Assembly: GCA_041538185.1 (NCBI GenBank)
Contig: JBGORM010000004.1
Location: forward strand, 124,001-188,000
Source of the DNA: Melioribacteraceae bacterium 4301-Me
GTDB taxonomy: Bacteria; Bacteroidota; Ignavibacteria; Ignavibacteriales; Melioribacteraceae
Length of the DNA: 64,000 nt
Direction: 5' to 3'
Shown here: piece by piece, positions 9,142 through 17,793 of the stretch
Numbering within the stretch: position 1 is the first letter of the stretch
Layout of the letters: each line of letters opens with the position of its first letter
Translations under genes and position numbers: made by a program
The notes under the pieces: model-generated
Database searches by the model: none
Seen by the model: the letters and a program-made list of their open reading frames with translations, nothing else
Told to the model about the DNA's origin: nothing

Positions 9142-10104
9142 ATGGAAATTATACCTTACACAGAAGAATGGAAAGAGAAGTGGGACCAGTTTGTAATTGA
9201 GTCTAATAACGGTACAATGTTTCATCTACAAAAGTTTTTAGATTATCATACACCTGGCAAATTTACTTTTCATCATCTAATTTTTTTAGATAAAGGGGAA
9301 ATTGTTGCAGTGTTGCCAGGTTCATTGTCAGTTGATGGTTTATTTGAATCACCAATAGGGGCAAGTTATGGTTCTATTGTTACTCGTGATATAAAATTTT
9401 CTAAAGCAATGGAAATAGTTGAGACACTATTAAACTTTGGAAGAGAAAATAACATTAAAGAGTTCTTACTTACGCCTGCTCCTTTAATTTATGAAACTTA
9501 TCCTAACCAAAGTCTTGATTTTGCAATGTTGTGGTGCGGATTTAGTTATAAGCTGCATTATATTTCCAGTGCTATAAAACTCGATAAAGAAAGAGATATA
9601 CTGCAGAGGTTTTCACCTACGGTTAGAAGAAATATTAGAAAAACGTTCAGAGATTTTAAGCTGCATGTGGAAATAAACGAGAAGTACAATGAATTTTATC
9701 CTATTCTGTTGGAAAACAAAGCTCGTCATAATGTAAAACCTACACATACATATGAAGACTTGTTAAGATTAAAAGAGCTGTTGCCTGACAGACTAAAGTT
9801 GTTTATGGTTTATTACAATAATAAACCAATTGGAGGTTCATTAATGTTTTTCCCTAATAAAAAAGTAGCTTTATGTTTTTACAATATGTTATTATACGAC
9901 TATGCGGAGTTTAAACCTATTCAACGCGTGATGTATGAAGTTGTAAAATATTGTACTGACGAGGGATTCTCTTATGTTGATATTGGTGTGTCACAAGATA
10001 CAAAAGCTGAAAACCCAATGACACCAAGTATGAGTCTTATAGAGTTTAAAGAAAAATTCGATGCTAAAACAATTATGAGAAATACTTTTTACATAAAGCT
10101 TTAA
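9142..10104 (+). CDS. FemAB/GNAT-fold acyltransferase of a polysaccharide cluster
   Basis: 320 residues, soluble. The N-terminal part (FVIESNNGTMFHLQKFLDYH) and the C-terminal half (PTVRRNIRKTFRDF, then IGGSLMFFPNKKVALCFYN and VDIGVSQDTKAENPMTPSMSL) match the FemAB-like double-GNAT family found in capsule and exopolysaccharide loci. Relatives transfer amino acids from aminoacyl-tRNA or acyl groups from acyl-CoA to cell-wall or glycan precursors. Which donor applies here is unknown. It sits between glycosyltransferases in the same direction, so modification of a surface glycan is the likely role. Confidence 0.75.
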   Translation: MEIIPYTEEWKEKWDQFVIESNNGTMFHLQKFLDYHTPGKFTFHHLIFLDKGEIVAVLPGSLSVDGLFESPIGASYGSIVTRDIKFSKAMEIVETLLNFGRENNIKEFLLTPAPLIYETYPNQSLDFAMLWCGFSYKLHYISSAIKLDKERDILQRFSPTVRRNIRKTFRDFKLHVEINEKYNEFYPILLENKARHNVKPTHTYEDLLRLKELLPDRLKLFMVYYNNKPIGGSLMFFPNKKVALCFYNMLLYDYAEFKPIQRVMYEVVKYCTDEGFSYVDIGVSQDTKAENPMTPSMSLIEFKEKFDAKTIMRNTFYIKL

Positions 10105-10134
10105 TGTCATTAAATCTTTTCCTTCCTTAAATAT

Positions 10135-11256
10135 ATGACAAAAAAAGTGTGCATATCATTTCTTGGGAATTTCCAGCATGATTCAAGAGTGACTAACCTT
10201 TCTAATTCGTTGCGTAATGATGGTTATGAAGTTTCGATTATTTCTTTCGATTGGCGTACCTTGAGTCGCAATTATCTTTCCCCAAAAGAAAAAATATATC
10301 GATTGAAAAGAGGAGGAAGTAATTTTTCATTTTATTTCAACTTTGCTTTTAAGTTAACAAGAGAATTATTTAAGTGCAGCGCTGATGTATATTTTGCAGA
10401 AGATATTTATACATTGCCATTCGTTACCCTTGTCGCTAAACTGAAAAAAGCTAAAATTATATACAACAGCAGAGAATTATATGCTTTTATTGGCGGTCTT
10501 ACTCACAAGCCGCTTCTACAAAAAATTATTAAATTAATAGAAAGTTTACTTATTAAACGTGTTGATTTAATCTTAACTACAGGTGAAATGGATTCAGCTT
10601 TTATTAATAATTTCTATAAAGTTAAAAACACCTTAGTTATTCGTAATTTGCCTTTATACCAAAAATCTTTTGAAAAAATAAACTTGAGACAAATGTATAA
10701 TATCCCCAATGATAAAGTTATTTTGCTTTATCAAGGAGTCTTAATAGGTGGTAGAGGAATTAAGTTGATTATGTCAATTATAAAAGAAGTACCTGAGGCT
10801 GTATTAATTTTGTTTGGAGATGGCGAAGAAAAAGTAAATTTTAAAAACTTGGCATTCAATTTAGGAATTGATGATAGAGTTATATTTGGAGGAACAATCC
10901 CACAAAAGCAATTAATTAATTATACATCTGGTGGCGATATTGGGATTGCGTTAATTGAGAATATTAGTATTAGCTATTATCATGCACTGCCTAATAAATT
11001 GTTTGAGTACATAATGGCAGGGCTTCCTGTATTATCGAGCAATTTACCTCAAATGAAAAATATTGTAGAAAATTACAAAGTTGGGAAAGCAGTAAATATT
11101 GATTCAAAAGGTGAAATAATAATTGCATTAAAGGAAATGATTCAGAACAAAGAATTATTAAGTGTATATAAGGCTAACTGTGAAAAAGCTTCATTAGAAC
11201 TGAACTGGCAAAAAGAATTTGACAAAGTGAAGCCTATTTTGTATAAGTTTTTTTAA
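10135..11256 (+). CDS. Family 4 glycosyltransferase
   Basis: 373 residues with the GT-B fold. The N-terminal domain starts KKVCISFLGNFQHDSRV, and the C-terminal donor-binding domain contains LLYQGVLIGGRGI, VLILFGDGEE and the nucleotide-sugar segment NKLFEYIMAGLPVLSS, with the E-x7-E-type region around ALIENISISYYHALPNKLFEY. It is probably a cytoplasmic or membrane-associated retaining glycosyltransferase of O-antigen/exopolysaccharide synthesis. The GT9 gene follows 3 bp later, so the two are co-transcribed. Confidence 0.87.
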   Translation: MTKKVCISFLGNFQHDSRVTNLSNSLRNDGYEVSIISFDWRTLSRNYLSPKEKIYRLKRGGSNFSFYFNFAFKLTRELFKCSADVYFAEDIYTLPFVTLVAKLKKAKIIYNSRELYAFIGGLTHKPLLQKIIKLIESLLIKRVDLILTTGEMDSAFINNFYKVKNTLVIRNLPLYQKSFEKINLRQMYNIPNDKVILLYQGVLIGGRGIKLIMSIIKEVPEAVLILFGDGEEKVNFKNLAFNLGIDDRVIFGGTIPQKQLINYTSGGDIGIALIENISISYYHALPNKLFEYIMAGLPVLSSNLPQMKNIVENYKVGKAVNIDSKGEIIIALKEMIQNKELLSVYKANCEKASLELNWQKEFDKVKPILYKFF

Positions 11257-11259
11257 TTT

Positions 11260-12267
11260 ATGAAAAATCAAAAGAGAATACTGATTGTTAGACCAGACCG
11301 AATTGGAGATGTGGTATTATCTACACCGCTGCCCCGCGAAATAAAAAGACAATTTCCTAATGCTTACATTGCAATAATGTTAAAAAAATATACTAAAGAT
11401 ATTTTTTATAATAATCCTTATGTCAACAAAATTTTATTGGTAGATGATGATAAAAGTTTTTGGGAAAAAGTAAGAGAAATTAAGAAAGAGAAATTTACTC
11501 ATGCATTAATGCTCTTGCCTTCCAAAAAATTAAATTACATGTTATTTCTTTCTGGTATACCTTATAGAGTTGGAGTAGGACATAAGCTTTATCAATTCCT
11601 TACTTTTACTCGCTTTGTCTCAAGAAAAAAATATAGACCATTAAGGCATGAAGCAGATTACTGCATGGACCTTGCAAGGAAGATTGGAGTTATTCCGAAT
11701 AGTTTAGATACAGAAATTTTTCTTACAAAAGATGAGATGTTGAAAGTAAAGAAGATAAAAGAACAGATACTTTCAGCTAAGAAATATATTATTGGAATTC
11801 ATACAACAAGTGGCAATTCATCTCCAAATTGGTCACCCTTAAAGTATAAAGAGCTTATTGAACAATTAACTAACAATCCTGATTTCCACATAATAATCAC
11901 CGATAATCAAGTACCTCATATACTACAAAATATAACTGGTGTAGACTACCCAAATATCAATAAACCGCTTCGAGAATCATTAGTTATTTTTGCTGCATTA
12001 GATTATTTAATTTCGTCGAGTACCGGTCCAATGCATTTAGCAGCGGCGTTGAGAGTTAAAACTATTTCTTTGTTTTGTCCATTAACTGCATGTTCACCAA
12101 AACTATGGGGACCAATAGGGAACCCGAATAAAATTATACTCCCTTCCGAGAACTATTGTAGTAATTTTTGTCCAGGCGACCCAAAGAAATGCAATTTTGA
12201 AGGTGAAGGTGGGATATCTGTAGAAAATATATTTCAAGCTTTATATGCATGGATTAATCAAAAATAG
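11260..12267 (+). CDS. Family 9 glycosyltransferase (heptosyltransferase-like)
   Basis: 335 residues. The N-terminus ILIVRPDRIGDVVLSTPLP is the classic GT9 start, and the C-terminal domain has HTTSGNSSPNWSP and SSSTGPMHLAAALRVKT, the ADP-heptose binding region of WaaC/WaaF-like enzymes. ADP-heptose LPS core synthesis is the usual role, but many Bacteroidota members act on other glycans, so the substrate stays open. A CSNFCPGDPKKC cluster near the end is a small cysteine motif common in this subfamily. It ends the polysaccharide run. Confidence 0.87.
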   Translation: MKNQKRILIVRPDRIGDVVLSTPLPREIKRQFPNAYIAIMLKKYTKDIFYNNPYVNKILLVDDDKSFWEKVREIKKEKFTHALMLLPSKKLNYMLFLSGIPYRVGVGHKLYQFLTFTRFVSRKKYRPLRHEADYCMDLARKIGVIPNSLDTEIFLTKDEMLKVKKIKEQILSAKKYIIGIHTTSGNSSPNWSPLKYKELIEQLTNNPDFHIIITDNQVPHILQNITGVDYPNINKPLRESLVIFAALDYLISSSTGPMHLAAALRVKTISLFCPLTACSPKLWGPIGNPNKIILPSENYCSNFCPGDPKKCNFEGEGGISVENIFQALYAWINQK

Positions 12268-12430
12268 TTCATAACAAGATATAATCTTTAAAGTAAATTG
12301 TTAAAAATTATGGAGATAGAGCAAGCTCTATAAAAAGACAAAAAAACATGCCTTACTATTCTTTGCGTTACGAACTATATATTATTTATTTTTGCTTGTC
12401 GATTTTTAGAAAAAATATCAGCGAAGAAAT

Positions 12431-14107
12431 ATGAAAAGCAATGATTCAGAAATAAAGAGGCCTAAAAATTTTATTTATGAAATAATTGAAGAAGATTTAA
12501 AAACAAATAAATGGGGCGGCAGAGTTCATACACGTTTCCCACCCGAACCGAATGGATATTTGCACATTGGCCATGCTAAATCTATTTGTTTGAATTATGG
12601 CATCGCTAAAGATTTCAACGGTAAATTTAATTTGCGATTTGATGATACAAATCCAGAAAAAGAAGAGACAGAATACGTTGAATCTATTATTGAAGATGTT
12701 AAATGGTTAGGTGCAGATTTTGGCGAAAAAGTTTTATATGCATCAGATTATTTTGAACAAATGTACCTATGGGCAGTTGAGTTAATTAAAAAAGGTAAAG
12801 CTTATGTGTGTGATTTAAGTGCTGAAGAAATTAGAGAAACAAGAGGTACATTAACAGTACCAGGTAAGGAAAGTCCCTATAGAAACAGGAGTATAGAAGA
12901 AAACCTTGACTTGTTTGAACGAATGCGAAAAGGCGAATTTCCGAATGGCGCAAAGACTTTACGTGCTAAAATTGATATGTCGTCGCCCAACTTGAATTTA
13001 AGAGACCCTGTAATGTACAGAATAATTCACCAAGAGCATCATAGACAAGGTAACAAGTGGTGTATTTATCCAACTTACGACTGGGCACATGGTTTAGAAG
13101 ATTCAATTGAGGGAATTACACACTCAATTTGTACACTAGAATTTGAAAACCATAGACCATTATATGATTGGTTTTTAAATGAGTTGGGTATCTATCATCC
13201 GCAGCAAATAGAATTTGCAAGATTAAATTTATCCTACACTGTAATGAGTAAACGTAGATTATTACAGTTAGTTCAAGAAAAATATGTTGATGGATGGGAT
13301 GACCCTCGGATGCCAACAATCTCTGGTTTAAGACGAAGAGGATACACACCACAGGCAATTAGAAATTTCACAGAAATTATAGGCGTTGCAAAACGTGATG
13401 CTTTGACTGATTATGCACTGTTAGAATATGCAATTAGAGATGAGTTAAATAAACATGCTCAAAGAGTAATGGCAGTTCTGCGCCCTCTTAAGGTTAAGTT
13501 AATTAATTATCCTGATGATAAGATTGAATATGTTGATGCAATTAATAATCCTGAAGACCCATCTGCAGGAACGCGTAAGTTACCTTTCTGCAAAGAAATA
13601 TTTATTGAACAAACAGATTTTATGGAGAACCCGCCAAAAGGTTATTATCGTTTAACTCAAGGTGCTGAAGTAAGGCTGCGGTACGCATATATAATTAAGT
13701 GTGAAAAAGTAATTAAGAATAATAATGGTGAAATTGTTGAGCTCCATTGTACTTATGACCCGGCAACTAAAAGTGGGAGTGGTACAAGCAACAAAAAAGT
13801 AAAAGGGGTGATACATTGGGTTTCTGCTCACCATTCCTTAAAAGCTGAAGTGCGTTTGTACGATAGACTATTTACAATTGAAAACCCAGGTGAGAAAGAG
13901 AACTGGAAAGATTATATTAATCCTAATTCTCTTGAAATAATAACAGATGCATTAGTTGAACCTTCACTTAGCAATGCAAAGCCGGGCGATAAGTTCCAAT
14001 TTGAAAGACTTGGATACTTCTGTGTCGATACAAAATATTCAACAAAAGAAAAATTGGTGTTTAACCGAACCGTTAGCATAAAAGATAGCTGGACTAAAAA
14101 GAGTTAG
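12431..14107 (+). CDS. glnS: Glutaminyl-tRNA synthetase
   Basis: 558 residues, full length for class Ic GlnRS, charging tRNA-Gln directly with glutamine. HIGH is at 45-48 inside [14 protein letters not shown]; the KMSKS equivalent is VMSKRR at 271-276, the GlnRS-specific form. A C-terminal two-domain anticodon-binding beta-barrel follows ([10 protein letters not shown], then [20 protein letters not shown]). The GlnRS-type motif separates it from GltX. It is monocistronic, preceded by ~160 bp without a gene and followed by the repeat-rich region. Confidence 0.97.
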   Translation: MKSNDSEIKRPKNFIYEIIEEDLKTNKWGGRVHTRFPPEPNGYLHIGHAKSICLNYGIAKDFNGKFNLRFDDTNPEKEETEYVESIIEDVKWLGADFGEKVLYASDYFEQMYLWAVELIKKGKAYVCDLSAEEIRETRGTLTVPGKESPYRNRSIEENLDLFERMRKGEFPNGAKTLRAKIDMSSPNLNLRDPVMYRIIHQEHHRQGNKWCIYPTYDWAHGLEDSIEGITHSICTLEFENHRPLYDWFLNELGIYHPQQIEFARLNLSYTVMSKRRLLQLVQEKYVDGWDDPRMPTISGLRRRGYTPQAIRNFTEIIGVAKRDALTDYALLEYAIRDELNKHAQRVMAVLRPLKVKLINYPDDKIEYVDAINNPEDPSAGTRKLPFCKEIFIEQTDFMENPPKGYYRLTQGAEVRLRYAYIIKCEKVIKNNNGEIVELHCTYDPATKSGSGTSNKKVKGVIHWVSAHHSLKAEVRLYDRLFTIENPGEKENWKDYINPNSLEIITDALVEPSLSNAKPGDKFQFERLGYFCVDTKYSTKEKLVFNRTVSIKDSWTKKS

Positions 14108-14944
14108 TCTCTCGCTTTCTCAAAACAATTAGTGACTACTTATGCAAATAGAGCATATTCAACGAGCAATTTTTTTGCAATAAAATCCTAATAAAACAGA
14201 AAGACATCTTCTTGGGATAATCCCTGAGAAAACAAAAATGGTTAATTTATTGGGCGATATAAAATTTACATTATAATTCACTGCTGTCCAAAATAATTTT
14301 GAAATCAAATCCCGAAGGGATGAATTACCAAATAAGTTCAGAAAACTTCAAGATTTTGGACTATTCTACTTGTCTTGTAAATCAAACCCTATCTCGTCCA
14401 TACGGGACTTTTAACTTCAGTTTGATATTTATTTATTCTATAACTATATAATCCCTAAAGGGATTACATTGGTTTATGCATAATCAAAACTTTATTGTCC
14501 CGTCAGAACAAAATATTTATAGGATAAAGAACAAAGAAATAGATTAAGTCCATTTAGGGACGAGACAAAAAATATATTGGACAGATATGTTATAATTAGT
14601 GAAATTCTTGTCTGCTTTTGGCAAGAACATTTAGGAGTTGTAATCTGAAAATTAAACTAAAATTGTTGTTACGAGGACTCCCGACTATAAAGGGTTTTCA
14701 GGAGTAATGAGTCGGGACGACGAAGTAACCTTTAACAAAACTTTTTTAATGGTTTGACTTTTTTAGTGTTTTGCTGCCTTGTTACTTCGTTCCTCGCAAT
14801 AACAATTTTTAAGTTGTGCAACAGGCTCTGCCTACTGACAGGTTTTTTTGCCAATAGGTAGTATACATTTGCGATAATAATGAACCATGAAGTTGGTGAA
14901 TAATCATAAAAAAATATTCTCTTACAGATTATTAAATACCATAA
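14108..14944. repeat. Gene-free region rich in short palindromes and an inverted-repeat element
   Basis: About 840 bp with no credible ORF between glnS and glnB, which converge on it. Short GGGAT-type palindromes recur: GGGAT-a-ATCCC at 14214-14224, ATCCC-gaa-GGGAT at 14309-14321 and ATCCC-taaa-GGGAT at 14451-14464. An imperfect inverted pair built on TCTCGTCC lies at 14392-14409 and 14547-14565. A longer element with terminal inverted repeats lies at 14661-14807 and is listed separately. The pattern resembles a pile-up of dispersed intergenic repeats (REP or MITE type). No tRNA, rRNA or transposase is visible. Confidence 0.6.
14661..14807. mobile_element. MITE-like element with 17-bp terminal inverted repeats
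   Basis: AATTGTTGTTACGAGGA (14661-14677) and TCCTCGCAATAACAATT (14791-14807) are inverted copies matching at 15 of 17 positions. Inside are nested arms: CGAAGTAAC (14721-14729) against GTTACTTCG (14781-14789), 9/9, and CCCGACT (14680-14686) against AGTCGGG (14710-14716), 7/7. At ~147 bp with no ORF it can only be non-autonomous. No clear target-site duplication is visible. As RNA it would fold into a long branched hairpin, so a structured-RNA role is also possible. Confidence 0.55.
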
Positions 14945-15334
<390 letters not shown>

Positions 15335-16060
15335 TTACATACTAATTCCTATTACGTAAAACAAATTCTCAGAAGACGGATTAAGTATAATTGAGCCAAA
15401 GAGTGGGAAACTAAAACTTTCAGTTATTTTAACACTTTTTGAAGCAGTAAAGCCGAGATTGATAATACTAAAGTTTGAAACACCGTAGTATTTTGAATTA
15501 TCACCTGGAGTTCCACCAAGAAACAGATTTAAATCTACGCCACTAACAGCAGTAGTATAATTTAATTGGAAGTAAATTGGATTATTAGCTACGTTATATA
15601 AAAAATAATTAAAAGAAAGTGAAATAGGTATATCTTGTGGTGCTGCATAATTAATATTTAATTCAATAAAGTGAGCACCTGGTCCCTCTGGATCATTATG
15701 ATTGTGAATATTGCCAATTTTTGTTCCGCTATTTGGATTCGTGTAATCTGTAAAACCTAAACTCAGCGTGCCTGCTTTTGTGAGGCTAAGTGAATAGCTG
15801 GTATAAATATCGATTTCGTTTAGACCGTTAGGATTAGAAAGGGAATAAGCACCCCAGAAACCAAAGTTAAAATCACTGAAAGTAAATTTAATATTGGGTT
15901 GTAAGCTAGGCGTATTTTGACCAAGATCTATACCTCTCCAAATATACCTGCTTACCAAATCTGTACCCACAGATAATTCTTGTGCTTTTAATTGGTTTGT
16001 AAGTATTATTGAATAGGTGAATAAAATAATCAATGATAATTTTTTTATTAATGTGTTCAT
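15335..16060 (-). CDS. TorF-family (Gcw_chp) putative outer membrane porin
   Basis: 241 residues with a signal peptide (MNTLIKKLSLIILFTYSIIL, cut near LKAQE). The first mature segment, SVGTDLVSRYIWRGIDLGQN, followed by PSLQPN, is the signature of the Gcw_chp/TorF family of small outer membrane barrels, and the chain ends in FYVIGISM. It lies 44 bp downstream of amt1 and 51 bp upstream of glnB. The context suggests a porin for a nitrogenous solute such as ammonium; that substrate is inference only. Confidence 0.78.
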   Translation of the reverse strand: MNTLIKKLSLIILFTYSIILTNQLKAQELSVGTDLVSRYIWRGIDLGQNTPSLQPNIKFTFSDFNFGFWGAYSLSNPNGLNEIDIYTSYSLSLTKAGTLSLGFTDYTNPNSGTKIGNIHNHNDPEGPGAHFIELNINYAAPQDIPISLSFNYFLYNVANNPIYFQLNYTTAVSGVDLNLFLGGTPGDNSKYYGVSNFSIINLGFTASKSVKITESFSFPLFGSIILNPSSENLFYVIGISM

Positions 16061-16104
16061 GTTATAATCTCCATATTGTTATTAAATTTTATGATAAATA
16101 AGCA

Positions 16105-17433
16105 TTAAGGTGATACTTTTTCGAATTCGGGATAGCATTCTAATCCATGTTCACCAATATCTAAGCCTTCTAATTCTTCCTCGGGTTTTACTCTTAATCC
16201 AACAGTCTTTTGCAATATTTTAAACAAAATATAAGCGGTAGTGAAAGCCCAAATAAAAGCTGCAATTATACCAAGTGTTTGTACGCCTACAACAGACCAG
16301 GAGAAGCCATTTTTATCTAGGGCTCCGGCAAGCAAAGTACCCCAAGCACCACAAACACCATGAACAGATATTGCCCCTACGGGATCATCTATTTTTGCTT
16401 TTTTCTCAAAAAACAACACACTGAAAACAACAAGAATGCCTGCTGTAGCTCCTATAATAACTGAACTAGTTGCAGTAACATTTGCACAACCCGCAGTAAT
16501 AGCTACAAGACCAGCAAGGGCACCATTGAAAGTCATAGTAGCTTCTGGTTTTTTAAAAATGACCCATGCTGTTATCATAGCTGCGCATGCACCTGCAGCG
16601 CCAGCTAAGTTTGTATTTACAGCAATTGAAGCTATATCTTTGTTTGCAGCAGTAGTGCTACCAGGGTTAAAACCAAACCAGCCGAACCAAAGTATAAATG
16701 TGCCAAGTGCAGCTAAAGTAAGGTTATGTCCAGGAATGGCTTTTACTTTACCATCTTTTGTGTATTTACCAATTCTTGCTCCAAGTATCATAGCTCCAGC
16801 TAAAGAGCACCATCCTCCAATGGAATGGACCACAGTAGAACCTGCAAAATCTATAAAACCAAGTTTTTCTAACCAGCCGCCACCATGAAATAATCCACCC
16901 CATGCCCATGAACCAAATATTGGGTAAATAACTGCTGAAATAACTGCTGAATAAATTAAGTATGCAATAAATTTTGTCCTTTCAGCCATAGCTCCTGAAA
17001 CAATGGTAGCAGATGTTGCAGCAAAAACTACTTGAAACATCCAAAATGCAAATACCCACTGGTCTCCATTTTTAGAAAAATCAGAAAAGAAAAAACCCGA
17101 AGTACCAAACCAACCTGTATTGTTTATGCCGAACATTATTCCAAAGCCAATTGCCCAGAAGACAATTGATCCAACAGCAAAATCCATTAAATTTTTCATC
17201 AGAATATTGACTGTGTTTTTACTTCTGGTTAGACCAGCTTCTACCATGGCGAAACCAGCTTGCATAAAAAAAACTAAAAAAGCTGCAATTAGCGTCCATA
17301 CATAATCGGCATGTGTTTGCACCTCTGCAATTTTCGCGGCATTGCTTTCGACTGTAGGCGATGCCTCTTGGGCAAATAGTATGACAGGTGAAAATAGCAG
17401 AAGAAATAAAATCAGTTTTTTATAATAACTCAT
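16105..17433 (-). CDS. amt: Ammonium transporter (Amt/MEP/Rh) 1
   Basis: 442 residues: a cleavable signal (MSYYKKLILFLLLFSPVILF, AQEA) and then ~11 membrane segments typical of trimeric Amt channels. Diagnostic blocks include AGFAMVEAGLTRSKN, GSWAWGG, FAGSTVVHSIGG (first pore His region), GWFGFNPGS and DDPVGAISVHGVCGAWG (second pore His). A strong ribosome site (GGGAGGT) precedes the ATG and a candidate promoter lies ~150 bp upstream. It heads the run with torF and glnB, so expression probably rises under ammonium limitation. It is distinct from amt2, with a shorter first periplasmic region. Confidence 0.95.
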   Translation of the reverse strand: MSYYKKLILFLLLFSPVILFAQEASPTVESNAAKIAEVQTHADYVWTLIAAFLVFFMQAGFAMVEAGLTRSKNTVNILMKNLMDFAVGSIVFWAIGFGIMFGINNTGWFGTSGFFFSDFSKNGDQWVFAFWMFQVVFAATSATIVSGAMAERTKFIAYLIYSAVISAVIYPIFGSWAWGGLFHGGGWLEKLGFIDFAGSTVVHSIGGWCSLAGAMILGARIGKYTKDGKVKAIPGHNLTLAALGTFILWFGWFGFNPGSTTAANKDIASIAVNTNLAGAAGACAAMITAWVIFKKPEATMTFNGALAGLVAITAGCANVTATSSVIIGATAGILVVFSVLFFEKKAKIDDPVGAISVHGVCGAWGTLLAGALDKNGFSWSVVGVQTLGIIAAFIWAFTTAYILFKILQKTVGLRVKPEEELEGLDIGEHGLECYPEFEKVSP

Positions 17434-17582
17434 TTATATACCTCCCTTTTTTGTGGTAGTTTGTTTTAGTGGTTATTTAGTTTTTGTGTCTAATAATTAA
17501 CTTTGGTTAATCTGCTATTTATCCTAAATAAATATGTTATTAATTCTCATATACCTAAGAAAATAAGGAAATTCAATTCGCA

Positions 17583-17610
17583 AATATAAATTATTTTTTT
17601 CCTTTGTCAA
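17583..17610 (-). promoter_or_regulatory. Candidate promoter of amt1-torF-glnB
   Basis: Read on the reverse strand: TTGACA (17610-17605), a 16-bp spacer and TATATT (17588-17583), ~150 bp upstream of the amt1 ATG. No sigma-54 GG/GC pattern was found, so nitrogen control, if any, would act on a housekeeping-type promoter. Confidence 0.6.
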
Positions 17611-17729
17611 GGCTTTTTTAGTTTTTTTATAAATTTTTAATTAATGTTTTATGATGATTTCGTGGTGTGGTTTGCCTAATACACACTTTTTTGCACTATG
17701 AGTTAGAGGGTGAATATGCCCTATATATT

Positions 17730-17759
17730 AGTGAGACGAGGATAACCACTCGTCTCACT
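17730..17759 (+). terminator. Strong hairpin with T-run on the plus strand, downstream of amt2
   Basis: AGTGAGACGAG (17730-17740), 8-base loop, CTCGTCTCACT (17749-17759): an 11-bp perfect stem followed on the plus strand by TTTTTG. It lies ~35 bp past the amt2 stop, but amt2 is read leftward, and in that direction the stem is followed by AATATATAG rather than a T-run. It is therefore shaped as a rightward terminator although no rightward gene precedes it closely. It may still stabilise or end the amt2 message. Confidence 0.6.
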
Positions 17760-17793
17760 TTTTGTTTCTTATAACATGTTAATCTAATTGATA

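Larger units (their letters stand above)
17434..17793. other. Intergenic region between the two amt genes
   Basis: 360 bp without a protein gene. It holds the candidate amt1 promoter (17583-17610), an inverted repeat ATTAAC-tttg-GTTAAT at 17496-17511 between promoter and start, and a terminator-shaped hairpin at 17730-17759. Around 17703-17722 there is also a small AGGG...CCCT dyad. The stretch 17640-17760 looks less A+T-biased than the rest and might encode a small RNA (see findings). Confidence 0.5.

Noticed and set aside
12316..12331. ATAGAGC-aa-GCTCTAT palindrome before glnS
   Set aside because: Loop too short for a terminator and no T-run on the plus strand; left unassigned as a chance dyad.
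16436..16888. 150-codon open frame antisense to amt1
   Set aside because: It is Ala/Pro-rich shadow translation of the conserved Amt core on the other strand; no ribosome site and no family match.
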